The notes under the pieces were generated by a model. The model saw only the letters and a program-made list of their open reading frames with translations. It had not been told where the DNA came from and made no database searches. Source: CAYMKL01 sp964390805 (GTDB lineage: Bacteria > Chloroflexota > Anaerolineae > VGOG01). Taken from it: 62,088 nucleotides of DNA. Both the position numbers and the translations under genes were made by a program. The stretch spans positions 1 through 62,088 of the forward strand of contig CAYMKL010000027.1 in NCBI GenBank assembly GCA_964390805.1. The letters run 5' to 3'. Below are positions 32,282 through 40,842 of the stretch, piece after piece (position 1 is the first letter of the stretch; every line of letters begins with the position of its first letter).

Positions 32282-34030
32282 CTAATTTTCCCCTTCCTTG
32301 AATAGCAAGGGTAGATAGCTTCTCCAGCATTTCGTATATACAGCAGTCACGGGGATCATTCGCAGGCAGCTCTCGCAACTGGTCATTGTACTGGTAGCGG
32401 TGATCGCCGCAGTATAAACGCCATGATCCGACAGGCCGCCGTTGCTTATGGAAACCGTTACCGCGGATGGCGTGTAGCCCTCAGGATCGCTGATGGAGAG
32501 CCAGAGATCTATCGCCGTGGCGCTCCACGTAGAAGAGTTTGTATTTGGATTGGTGATCTTCCGCGACGGGGGGCTACCATCGTCACAGACGAGGAAGTAG
32601 AAGGGGTCATCGGTTTCTACTTCAAGATAGTGGGGCGTTGCCCTCACAGCAGCGTTGGCATCAATGCGCCCATAGCCGAAGTAGTCATCCCTGCCCTCCT
32701 CTCCCAGGTCAACGGCCGTGGACTCGATGATGCTCTCCACCTCGTCGTTAGTCAAAGTAGGGTTAACCGACCAGATCAGCGCTGCCAGTCCCGATACATG
32801 AGTAGCGGCCGCAGGAGTGTTGGCGACGGTGCAGATTGGGTACCCAAAGGGGCTACAGACACCCCAGATACCGACTCCCGGCGCAGCGACGTCCACCTTG
32901 TCATTGTAGGTTGAGAAATCAGGGCGTCCGTCGTCACGGTCAGTGGCAGCAACAGAAACAACGTGATCGAGAGCGGCTGGATACTGGTATGCATCTGGGG
33001 GAATAGGATCATTGGGGTTTGGGTCACCTGCCCCGGCAACGATAAGAGCACCCTTGACGTCGTGGGCGTAGGTTATCGCGGCTTGCAGCGGCTGGGGGTC
33101 AATGTAGCTGTAAAGTGACCAGCTCAGGTTTATGATCTTCGCCCCGTTATCAGCGGCATAGGTGATCCCCTCCGCCAGGTGCCAATGGTACGAGTAGCCT
33201 AGATTGTCCATCACCTTGATGGGCATGATCTCAGCCCCCCAGGAGACACCGGCTATGAGTATGCCGTTGTTGGTCTCCGCTGCGGCGATGCTGCTCATGA
33301 AAGTACCAAGCCAGAAGTCGTCCTGGGGCTCGCCGTCCCTATTGACAGAATCCCAGCCATGCACATCATCCACATAACCATTCTCATCATCGTCTATCTC
33401 ATTGTCTGGTATCTCGCCTGGGTTTGTCCATATCTTATCTTTGAACTCAGGGTGATCAAGATCAACGCCTGAGTCAACAAAGGCGATAACGACTTTCTCG
33501 CTGCCAGTAGTGATGTCCCAGGCAGCGAAGGCTTCAATCTTGGGGAGATTCCACTGGTTAGGCAAATACGGGTCATCTGGGGGGAATGGTATCGCGCCAA
33601 GATTGTAATGGGGCTCAGCCACGATAGGATCTGCAACCTTGATCTTGCAGTTTAGTTCGGCGTATTCCACCAGAGGGCTGCGCTTTAGCTTCTCTATCTT
33701 CTCTAGCTCCTGGCCCTTGGGCACGGATAGCAGCATGAAGCCAAGTCTGTCCATCTCGTCCAGGATACTGATATCCTCAGCGAGGAGCAAAGACTGGATA
33801 CTGGCCTGCGGAACGCCCTCCTTGAATTTGACGATGATCTCACCCGCCTTGAGTTCCATCGCGCCATGCCCCCCCTCCTCTTTCCCCCCCAGAGTTGGGG
33901 GGGATGAAGGGGGGGCTGCGTCGGTTGTCGGCGGCTTTGGCCCTTCGGCGAAAGCAAGACAGGGGGGCAAGAGGAACAGGACAACCAAGATAAAATGCAA
34001 AACGCTTTTGGTCATTGGTATACTCTTCAT
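32282..34030 (-). CDS. Subtilisin-like (S8) protein lacking catalytic His and Ser
   Basis: 582 residues: signal peptide, repeat-derived linker (PPSSPPTLGGKEEGG), inhibitor-like propeptide (~55-140), then an S8 domain (~150-450). The Asp motif VDSGVD is intact near residue 188. At the His site the usual HGTHVAG is LGTFMSS. At the Ser site the usual GTSMAAPHVAG is NTPAAATHVSG, so Pro replaces Ser. The oxyanion Asn region reads AGAGD. The fold motifs around these sites are preserved (VSWGAEIMPIKV, HVSGLAALIWS). A C-terminal beta domain follows. The frame is intact, so this is likely a non-proteolytic secreted pseudoenzyme, perhaps a binding or scaffolding protein for the glycan cluster. Confidence 0.85.
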   Translation of the reverse strand: MKSIPMTKSVLHFILVVLFLLPPCLAFAEGPKPPTTDAAPPSSPPTLGGKEEGGHGAMELKAGEIIVKFKEGVPQASIQSLLLAEDISILDEMDRLGFMLLSVPKGQELEKIEKLKRSPLVEYAELNCKIKVADPIVAEPHYNLGAIPFPPDDPYLPNQWNLPKIEAFAAWDITTGSEKVVIAFVDSGVDLDHPEFKDKIWTNPGEIPDNEIDDDENGYVDDVHGWDSVNRDGEPQDDFWLGTFMSSIAAAETNNGILIAGVSWGAEIMPIKVMDNLGYSYHWHLAEGITYAADNGAKIINLSWSLYSYIDPQPLQAAITYAHDVKGALIVAGAGDPNPNDPIPPDAYQYPAALDHVVSVAATDRDDGRPDFSTYNDKVDVAAPGVGIWGVCSPFGYPICTVANTPAAATHVSGLAALIWSVNPTLTNDEVESIIESTAVDLGEEGRDDYFGYGRIDANAAVRATPHYLEVETDDPFYFLVCDDGSPPSRKITNPNTNSSTWSATAIDLWLSISDPEGYTPSAVTVSISNGGLSDHGVYTAAITATSTMTSCESCLRMIPVTAVYTKCWRSYLPLLFKEGEN

Positions 34031-34048
34031 TGGAAATTCACCTCCACA

Positions 34049-36703
34049 TTATTCGGATCTACTTATCTCGAACACCCACACCCCATCCTGGTGATAGATG
34101 GCCTCATAATTGGGAGAAGCCAGCAGCCTTTGGGGCTTGAGGCTACCGCCCCGTTGTCCGATGTAAACGTGAGTCACGCCGTCTTCCCTCAGGATGGGCA
34201 GCGTATCATCGTTTTCCGACAACGCGATGGTCGCCTCGGCCAAGGCGTTTACTTCATCTACATACTCGTAGGTTCCCTCGCTATAGAGCATAGGAGGGAG
34301 ACTGGTCTCTCGTCTCGTCAGAAAGGGTATCCAGTAGCCAGCATCGGTGCCGATGGCGGCGTACGACAGCCAAAAGTGGGTGTTGATGGCAAAGCGAGCG
34401 CCTTCGGGAACGTTCTCACGGATCCAGTCCATGGCCTTCAGATCGGATTTGGTGACGAAAAACGTCTCAGGCGTCAAGAGTTGTAGGATATTCCCGGCGC
34501 CCCAAAGGGAGACCAGGATCACCACCGCTGCCAAACCGTAACCAGACCACCTCTTGAGCCTGCCAAAGGCTGGCCATCCTTCCAGGGCCGACACGAGGGT
34601 CTGGCCTGAATACCGCGAGAAGAAGCCAGCCAGAATAGAACCTGGTATATACAGGGCTATAATAACTGCTCCGTTATTCACCATACCAGCACCCGGCAAC
34701 CCTAGCAGATGCGGGTTGGCCAGGACGAAAAGGGAGACCGTCCATACGATAACCAAAACCACGTACCTGTCCCTACGCCAAAAGCCCCACAGCGCCCCCA
34801 GTGCGGCCATGACCAGCAAGGCGGGACGCAAGCCCAGGGAGGTGACAATGCCCCAAGAGATTAGGTTGTAGTCAGGGTCCAGTTGAAATCCGTGGGCCTG
34901 CGCTTGCTGGGACTTGACTGCGAATTCGCTCAACATAGGCCTTAGCCAGGGTGAGATGATGGTGAGCGACAAAAACGCAAGCAGGAACGACCTCAGCCAC
35001 AGGTTAGCGACTTTCCTGGGCTCTCGACGGGCGAACCACGACTCGCAAAGCACGTAAGCTGCAACGAAAAGGCCGTAAAACAGCAGCACGCGATAATGAG
35101 TTAGAAAAAGACCTCCGGCGGCAAGCGCTATCAAGATAAGGTGTTTGTAGTCTAGCCTGCCAGTTCCGAGGTACCTAGCGGTCAGTACAGCAGCCACTGG
35201 AAAGATAACCTGCCCACATAGCTGGGTATAGCGGCCCCAGTTCACGTAGTAGGCCGGCATAATAGAGATCAAACCGGCGATCAGGGCGCTCACAAAAGCA
35301 GCCCATCGGTCCTTTGTCAGGTAGTGAGTCAAGAGATAGATGCTCAGGGCTGCCAATGCGTTGAGGATTTGTCCTACTGCCAACACAGCCTCAGGCAAAC
35401 CCATCCCGGTGATCCAGTGGAAAAAGGCCACGGTGGAGTGAAAACCGAAATGGTAGGCAAAGGGTTCAACGGGCATGTACGGCTGATATGACTGGGGGAT
35501 CAGGCCCTCCTCGGCGATCATCTGGGAGATGATGGTGTGATGGTATGAGTCAGACCAGGCTGGAAAGGGCGTTTCCCTTATCATAAGGAACCGCACGGCC
35601 AAAGACAGTGCGAAGACGAAGGCCAGCGAGGCAAGGCACGGGGCTAAACCCCCGTGCCTCAGTTTGTCGAAGGTCTCTGACCGAGGCAGACCAGTGAAAC
35701 GTGAAACGTGAAACGTGAGCTTGGTCGTTCGCCAAAGGTCTCTGACCGAGGTGATTTGGCCTCGCCGAAGAGCGCGATACAGGCCCCAGCAGCTCACTCC
35801 CCCGCAGACCACCAACAGTCCCACTGCCTTCACACTATCCAGCCTGAAGCCCAGTTTGCTGCTGATGAAAAGAAGCAACGGGAAGAGGGTCAGGCTCAAT
35901 CCTATCGAAAGGACCAGACGTTGGGTGAAATCAAATTCTTCCTCTGACTGCTCACTTTGCTCGGCCTGGATTATCAAATCCTGGCCAGATGGACTGGAAC
36001 CACCCGAGTTCAGCCTGTCCAGCCGCCGGATCTGGCGATCCGGCGGGAGCAGGTGAATAGTTGCTCCTTTCCAAGGCCATAGCAGGGTAAGCAGCGCATT
36101 GCCGGGCAGGGTGAAAAGCAGTGTTGCCAGAACAAGCAGTGAGAGACCCCGGCCGATACCACTGCGAACACCACCGACGACATCCCCCAATCCACGGCCA
36201 TAGTATGTCCTGAAAGCCAGGTCTCCCCCCGTTGCCTGGCCATCCACATACATCGCCCCTTCATCGTAAGCATCGTCGGGATCATGCCACAAAGTGATGG
36301 CGTTCCCAGTGACCGATTCCGGCGACTCGACGGCGAAGAAGTAGGATTTGCCTTCGGAGTCGGGGATGGGCGCAAACCTGAATTGCTGAAAGGCGTTGTC
36401 TTTCACCCTGGCAGCGTTGATGGTGATCGTTGCGATGTCACCGGCGTCGTCCGGACTCTCCTTCAGGCGGAAGGTCACGGGATATGAGTTCTTCCTCGCG
36501 TAGGTCGCCAACAGCACCTCAATCCTGCTCAGATCGTTTTCGTGGGAGACAAAGGTCTGTCCCACCGTGCGCGAGCCGTGGATTTCGCCCACAGGCTGGC
36601 TGTATCGGCTCTGGGCGACATCGGGAATCTCGGCGCAGCCGCTCAACAAGGTGACTGATAAAAGCAAGATGCCAGAAGCAAGGGCTCTGATAAGGATTCT
36701 CAT
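34049..36703 (-). CDS. Large membrane protein, probable GT-C glycosyltransferase, with N-terminal beta-sandwich
   Basis: 884 residues. A signal/lipobox-like start (LLSVTLLSGC) is followed by an extracytoplasmic beta-rich domain (~25-165) ending GDLAFRTYYGRGLGD. About 12-14 membrane helices follow. The external loop WSDSYHHTIISQMI...MPVEPFAYHFGFH has Asp and His residues where GT-C enzymes keep catalytic residues. A closely similar beta domain is at the C-terminus of the glycosyltransferase at 51647-54643. Around residues 318-357 there is a low-complexity insertion (TKLTFHVSRF...) from DNA repeats at 35634-35755. The start overlaps the upstream stop (ATGA). Confidence 0.75.
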   Translation of the reverse strand: MRILIRALASGILLLSVTLLSGCAEIPDVAQSRYSQPVGEIHGSRTVGQTFVSHENDLSRIEVLLATYARKNSYPVTFRLKESPDDAGDIATITINAARVKDNAFQQFRFAPIPDSEGKSYFFAVESPESVTGNAITLWHDPDDAYDEGAMYVDGQATGGDLAFRTYYGRGLGDVVGGVRSGIGRGLSLLVLATLLFTLPGNALLTLLWPWKGATIHLLPPDRQIRRLDRLNSGGSSPSGQDLIIQAEQSEQSEEEFDFTQRLVLSIGLSLTLFPLLLFISSKLGFRLDSVKAVGLLVVCGGVSCWGLYRALRRGQITSVRDLWRTTKLTFHVSRFTGLPRSETFDKLRHGGLAPCLASLAFVFALSLAVRFLMIRETPFPAWSDSYHHTIISQMIAEEGLIPQSYQPYMPVEPFAYHFGFHSTVAFFHWITGMGLPEAVLAVGQILNALAALSIYLLTHYLTKDRWAAFVSALIAGLISIMPAYYVNWGRYTQLCGQVIFPVAAVLTARYLGTGRLDYKHLILIALAAGGLFLTHYRVLLFYGLFVAAYVLCESWFARREPRKVANLWLRSFLLAFLSLTIISPWLRPMLSEFAVKSQQAQAHGFQLDPDYNLISWGIVTSLGLRPALLVMAALGALWGFWRRDRYVVLVIVWTVSLFVLANPHLLGLPGAGMVNNGAVIIALYIPGSILAGFFSRYSGQTLVSALEGWPAFGRLKRWSGYGLAAVVILVSLWGAGNILQLLTPETFFVTKSDLKAMDWIRENVPEGARFAINTHFWLSYAAIGTDAGYWIPFLTRRETSLPPMLYSEGTYEYVDEVNALAEATIALSENDDTLPILREDGVTHVYIGQRGGSLKPQRLLASPNYEAIYHQDGVWVFEISRSE
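35634..35755. repeat. Cluster of palindromic and tandem repeats inside the GT-C-like gene
   Basis: GGCACGGGG...CCCCCGTGCC palindrome, then two copies of AAGGTCTCTGACCGAGG (35671-35687, 35735-35751), with GTGAAAC tandem units between them. All are translated in frame. Confidence 0.7.
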
Positions 36704-39700
36704 TTCGTCGGCAGCACCTCTATCGTCTCTTTCAGCAATACCCTATCTTCTGACAAGCGCAGCCCCTGGTCATCGAACACGGGAAGCCGCTCCCCTGTCT
36801 CCAGCAGGTACATGCCAACCTCGACCCGATAGAGCCCCGTCGGCGTATCAGGTTGAATGGCGATGGCATATCTGTCAATGATCGCCTCGTTCTCCAGCCA
36901 GCGACTCGTAGGGTAGGCCCCATCAAGGGGCATGCTGTCCTTCTGTCCCCAGAGAAATCCCCCGCTCGCCAAGTTGTAGCGCTCGCCCAGCAAATGGGCG
37001 AAGACGGTGTAGTCTGCCTGCAGCCCCGTCAATGCGTGCCAGTAGAGAGTTAGTTCAAGAGTATCTCCCGATATGACTTGGTCGGCGCTAAGATCGTACC
37101 CCAGTAGCTCTATCTGACCATCGAAGTTGAGATGCAGAGGGTGTTGGACAGACCGGGACTGCAAAGGATAGTCCAGGATGCTCACGCCTTCGGCAAGTAC
37201 GGGCCTCTCGGGCAAGGGTCTGTTCATGAAAAAGACAATTGCCGCCGAAGCTGCCATGAGGGAGAGGGTGGTGATGGCGAGATATGACAACGAACATCTA
37301 GCAACACCCAGCACCGAGCCCCGCCGTAGTAAAAGCATGACGCCAACCAGGCCCAGGGGGACGATGATGCGGACGAGAAGGTTGACCCGGTGCATGGGAG
37401 GCTCGTACGCGAATTTGACGGTGTGGCTGCCCTCAGCGAGGGGCACAGCCATCAGGACGTAATTAGCCCGATAAATGCGCGCTTCCCTGCCATCCACGTA
37501 GGCTCGCCACCCAGGATAATACTGATTGCTGAGGACGACGAAGCCCTCGGCCCCCATCTCCACTGCCAACTCGATCTCGTCAACACCAGTGTGCAGGATA
37601 GTGACTTCTGAGGTCAGACCTCCGAGGTCTAGTGAGACCTCGGAGGTCTGGGGGGTCTCTTCCAGGATCACGTATTCACGCGGATCGAATCGTGGATCCT
37701 TCAGCTCGGCCACAATCTGTTCCCTGCCTGGTAACACCTTTGAACCATGAACCGCGAAGGCCCGAGGTAGGAAATGCCTGTTCCTGTATATTTTCACTTC
37801 CCCGTCGTAGACCACTTCCAGGCCGGCGACGTCCTCAAAAGAGGGGAAGGCGGGACCTATGATGTACTTGACGTTGAGCATGCCCAGGAGGTTGAGCCTG
37901 TTAGGAGCAGTGCTCTGGATCACCCCGTTGAGGCCAATCTTCGTATCCCCGATCACCTCCCTGAAGAAATCGGCGTAACGTTGCGACAGGGGGTTATCGT
38001 AACCCGTCACCTCAGGTATCTGGTAGACCGTCAAAGAGTTGGGCAGGAAGAGAAAATCGTGTCCGCTGAGGGGAAACACCCTGTGGGTGCTCCCATCTCG
38101 CTGGAGGAAAGAAATGGCATCGGTGACTGGATAGACCGCTGCGGCGTCCACCGTGGTATTGAAATCAAGGCCAAAAGCGAACAGATCGGCGACGAGGATA
38201 GCCACGACGATCTGAGCCAGCAGTCTCTTGCTGAATCTGCTCCGAGTAAGCAGCATTATTACACCCAGGCTGAGCGAGAGCATCAGCAGGAACCACCTCA
38301 AGTTGCTCGTCTCGTAGGGCCGAGTGGAAATGGCCCCCGCTTGCCTCAGCCAGTTCCAGGCGACTACCATCAGGGCTGCGATGGCGGCCAAGCCCATGCC
38401 AAGGTAGGCTCGTCTACTCTCTCCCTCACTCAACCCCTTCTCCAGGTAAGAGAGCCCCAGCCCGGCGGCCACGGCGAAGCCGAACAGGACGAAGGTGACG
38501 ATCCGGCTGATGGGGCTGAAATGCACGCTGGGAATGATGCCGTAAAGATTGACAAAGGGCGGTATCCGCCACATGATGAGCAGGAACAGGATGCCAGTGC
38601 CCGCGAAGAAGAGAGCATAGCGGTTCTTTCTGCCCAGCGTGAGGGCTATAGCCACCAGGAAGATGGTGATGATGCCAAAGTACTGAGCCGCTTCGACGGG
38701 ATTGTCGTAGCCCCAGTATGGATAACTGGCGCCGTTCCCATAGAAGGCTGGCATGAAGAAGGTGACCGAGCGCGCAACCAACTCCCTGAGAGTCTGAAGG
38801 GTGAGAGGGGCGCCACGCAGAGCTCGTAGCGCGCTCTGTTCTCCTCTGATGCTGGCTTCGAGCAAGAGGCGATAAGAGATGATTTTCACCGTTGCCATTG
38901 CTATCCCCGCTCCCACACTGCCAACGGAGATAGCCAACTGTCGAAGCAACCGCTGGAGATCCCGGCCCGCCTCTTGAAAGTAACTCCGCAACGTCATCCA
39001 CAGCGCGAAGAGGGCCAGCCCCGAAAGAGTGTATATCGCCAGTAGCAAGTACCAGTTGAAAAGCAGCAATCCAAGAACGGCTGCCGTAAGCGCAGCATAG
39101 GCCAGGCTCTCTCGAGTCAGGGCTTGTCCTGAGCCTGTCCTGAGCTTGGTCGAAGGGCATAGCCGAAGGGCTCGATGGAGGAGCAAGAACACCAGCGGAA
39201 TCCACAGTTGAATGCTCAGATGGGCCGGGAATTCCAGCCAGGCTATGGTGTTGGCATTGAACATGAACACGATGGCGGCCAGCAGCGACCCGTACACGCT
39301 GGCCCGAAGGTCGCGCAGGAAAAGGTACATGAAGAAGCCGGCCAAGACGAGTCGCAAGGCAGCCACGTAACCGAGAGCTTTCTCAACAGGAAGAAAGAGC
39401 GCTGGGAATTCGGTCAGCAACTGGCCCAGATCGGACGACTGGCCACCGCTCAAGGGGCTGAAGGGGTGGCCGGAGTAGATGTACGGATTCCACGTAGGGA
39501 AGCGCCCCCTCTTAACGCTCTGCCAGAAAAAGTGCTTGGCCGGATAGTACCACATGATGGAATCGGACAGAGTGGTGTTATGGGCTGGGGTGCTAGGGGC
39601 GATGGAATTCCAGGGGGCATATTGCAGGGCGATGTCCGCGGCCAGCAGCACCTTCCCATCAAAGATCACATCGCTCAGGAACAAGCAGGTCAGGCAGATC

Positions 39701-39783
39701 AGAATGAGAACGATCAGTATGTATTCTCGCTTTTGGCCAGCCTTCAAAACCATCTCCGTCGAAGCGTTAACCACTGAACTCAT
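36700..39783 (-). CDS. YfhO-family membrane protein
   Basis: 1027 residues. The N-terminal region after TM1 has ALQYAPWNS and RFPTWNPYIYSGHPF, the conserved external loop of bacterial YfhO-like proteins. About 12-13 membrane helices follow, then a periplasmic domain, a final membrane helix (~825-850) and a soluble C-terminal beta domain (LELTLYWHAL...). YfhO proteins are GT-C-type enzymes; the best known glycosylate lipoteichoic acid. Two repeat insertions are translated: CPSTKLRTGSGQ near residue 215 (39121-39158) and SEVSLDLGGLTSE near 715 (37615-37650). First gene of the overlapping run with the 34049 gene. Confidence 0.85.
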   Translation of the reverse strand: MSSVVNASTEMVLKAGQKREYILIVLILICLTCLFLSDVIFDGKVLLAADIALQYAPWNSIAPSTPAHNTTLSDSIMWYYPAKHFFWQSVKRGRFPTWNPYIYSGHPFSPLSGGQSSDLGQLLTEFPALFLPVEKALGYVAALRLVLAGFFMYLFLRDLRASVYGSLLAAIVFMFNANTIAWLEFPAHLSIQLWIPLVFLLLHRALRLCPSTKLRTGSGQALTRESLAYAALTAAVLGLLLFNWYLLLAIYTLSGLALFALWMTLRSYFQEAGRDLQRLLRQLAISVGSVGAGIAMATVKIISYRLLLEASIRGEQSALRALRGAPLTLQTLRELVARSVTFFMPAFYGNGASYPYWGYDNPVEAAQYFGIITIFLVAIALTLGRKNRYALFFAGTGILFLLIMWRIPPFVNLYGIIPSVHFSPISRIVTFVLFGFAVAAGLGLSYLEKGLSEGESRRAYLGMGLAAIAALMVVAWNWLRQAGAISTRPYETSNLRWFLLMLSLSLGVIMLLTRSRFSKRLLAQIVVAILVADLFAFGLDFNTTVDAAAVYPVTDAISFLQRDGSTHRVFPLSGHDFLFLPNSLTVYQIPEVTGYDNPLSQRYADFFREVIGDTKIGLNGVIQSTAPNRLNLLGMLNVKYIIGPAFPSFEDVAGLEVVYDGEVKIYRNRHFLPRAFAVHGSKVLPGREQIVAELKDPRFDPREYVILEETPQTSEVSLDLGGLTSEVTILHTGVDEIELAVEMGAEGFVVLSNQYYPGWRAYVDGREARIYRANYVLMAVPLAEGSHTVKFAYEPPMHRVNLLVRIIVPLGLVGVMLLLRRGSVLGVARCSLSYLAITTLSLMAASAAIVFFMNRPLPERPVLAEGVSILDYPLQSRSVQHPLHLNFDGQIELLGYDLSADQVISGDTLELTLYWHALTGLQADYTVFAHLLGERYNLASGGFLWGQKDSMPLDGAYPTSRWLENEAIIDRYAIAIQPDTPTGLYRVEVGMYLLETGERLPVFDDQGLRLSEDRVLLKETIEVLPTK
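37615..37650. repeat. 36-bp perfect palindrome inside the YfhO-like gene
   Basis: Arms CAGACCTCCGAGGTCT and AGACCTCGGAGGTCTG, 16 bp each, with an AGTG loop. A related half, CCAGACCTCGGAGG, occurs at 40022-40035. Confidence 0.8.
39121..39158. repeat. Partly duplicated TTCGAC...CTCAGG repeat inside the YfhO-like gene
   Basis: On the coding strand, CCTTCGACCAAGCTCAGGAC is followed by a second AGGCTCAGGACAAGC, as if one nested copy had lost its left half. Translated LCPSTKLRTGSGQA. Confidence 0.7.
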
Positions 39784-39995
39784 GCTGCCATGATTCTACT
39801 ACAAAGGCAGATAAAAGTAAAGGGTAGAGGGTGGGATATGGGGACTCCCCAGGAAGCGCAGGGCGCACTTCGATTGCGCCCACATTCTACCACAAAATGG
39901 TTACGCCTGTGCCGGCAAATGTTACGAGTTTGTAACGGTTGTGTCCCCGTTTCTTCACATCGCAACCTTCACAACCACAAGACGAATGTCAGCCC
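39784..39995. other. Gap without a recognised gene
   Basis: Nothing supports a gene here. It contains CGCAGGGCGCACTTCGATTG, part of a dispersed repeat type, and AT-richer sequence that may hold the promoter of the YfhO-like gene. I could not define one. Confidence 0.4.
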
Positions 39996-40136
39996 ATAAG
40001 TGTCAACTTAAGAGAGCGATCCAGACCTCGGAGGTTTTTCAGAAGCGATTTTGCTAGCAAACCAACCAGACAGGCAAAGCCACCTTGTCAGCAGAGGCGC
40101 TAATGACACCTCCGAAGTCTTAAGTTGGCACTAATG
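39996..40136. repeat. 141-bp MITE-like element with 18-bp terminal inverted repeats
   Basis: ATAAGTGTCAACTTAAGA at the left (39996-40013) and, inverted, ATTAGTGCCAACTTAAGA at the right (40119-40136): 16 of 18 match. Inside are GACCTCGGAGG and an inverted ACCTCCGAAG. One end recurs at 34-52. Confidence 0.75.
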
Positions 40137-40187
40137 AACGCCAGTCTCAGGTACACAGAAGCTCGGCCTGGGTTGTACCAAAAGAAC

Positions 40188-40226
40188 AAAGGCCACGAAA
40201 GCGTTTCACGCTTTTCGTGGCCTTTT
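40188..40226 (-). terminator. Intrinsic terminator of the dockerin-like gene
   Basis: AAAGGCCACGAAAGCG pairs with CGCTTTTCGTGGCCTTTT around a short loop. A-rich and T-rich flanks allow function on both strands. It lies 30 bp after the minus-strand gene end at 40256. Confidence 0.85.
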
Positions 40227-40255
40227 GCGTGTTTCGCGATCCAAAAACCGCCCCC

Positions 40256-40828
40256 TCACCCACAGGTCTCCCTCCAGTGCGCCGCCACCTTCATGATGTC
40301 CTCGACGTCAGTGTCACAATCACCATTGAGATCGTAGAGTGGGTTATAGCAAATATCCCCGCACTTGCAGCCCCAGCGGCTGACTACTTGCATGATGTCA
40401 ACCACGGTCACCACGCCATCGCCGTCGAAGTCACAGCAGCGCAAGAGCGGCCGTTCCCACACCCGGCTGTTGTCCCATTTAGCGGTAGATACCATTACTT
40501 GGAATCCGACCTGGAAAGTTACAACCCGTCCCAGTGCTCCGCATCCGGCAGCACCTCCTGGGCCTTCGGCCAACACGTTGATGGTGTACACTATCTGACC
40601 ACTTACCTCCAATGTCTCACTCTGACCACATAAGTTGCCGTCTATCCAGGCTGTCACTAGCATGCCAGCCGTGGGCGTGAAACCAGGGCCAGCGAGCACC
40701 GGCCCGTAGTAGGTGGCTGGTGGGCCCTGGGCACTAGCGCCCGTCACTGTCGCTAAAGCCACTATCAGGAAGAGAAGTAGCAGACAGGCTCCAACCGAAA
40801 GTGGAGTAAGAAGTTTGACTCTCTGCAT
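40256..40828 (-). CDS. Secreted protein with dockerin-like calcium-binding repeats
   Basis: 190 residues from ATG 40828 (the frame also offers ATG 40849, overlapping the upstream stop). A signal peptide is followed by a ~90-residue beta domain (PPATYYGPVLAGPGFTP...). Two dockerin-type calcium loops follow: DFDGDGVVTVVDIMQVVSRW and DLNGDCDTDVEDIMKVAAHW. The beta domain is nearly a copy of the C-terminal domain of the large upstream protein, so the pair may assemble on the surface. Dockerins bind cohesins; no cohesin is seen in the window. Confidence 0.8.
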   Translation of the reverse strand: MQRVKLLTPLSVGACLLLLFLIVALATVTGASAQGPPATYYGPVLAGPGFTPTAGMLVTAWIDGNLCGQSETLEVSGQIVYTINVLAEGPGGAAGCGALGRVVTFQVGFQVMVSTAKWDNSRVWERPLLRCCDFDGDGVVTVVDIMQVVSRWGCKCGDICYNPLYDLNGDCDTDVEDIMKVAAHWRETCG

Positions 40829-40842
40829 CTTGCGGCCTAACT

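Noticed and set aside
37774..38829. 351-codon plus-strand frame over the YfhO-like gene
   Set aside because: Antisense shadow rich in His/Gln/Glu; no supporting start signal.
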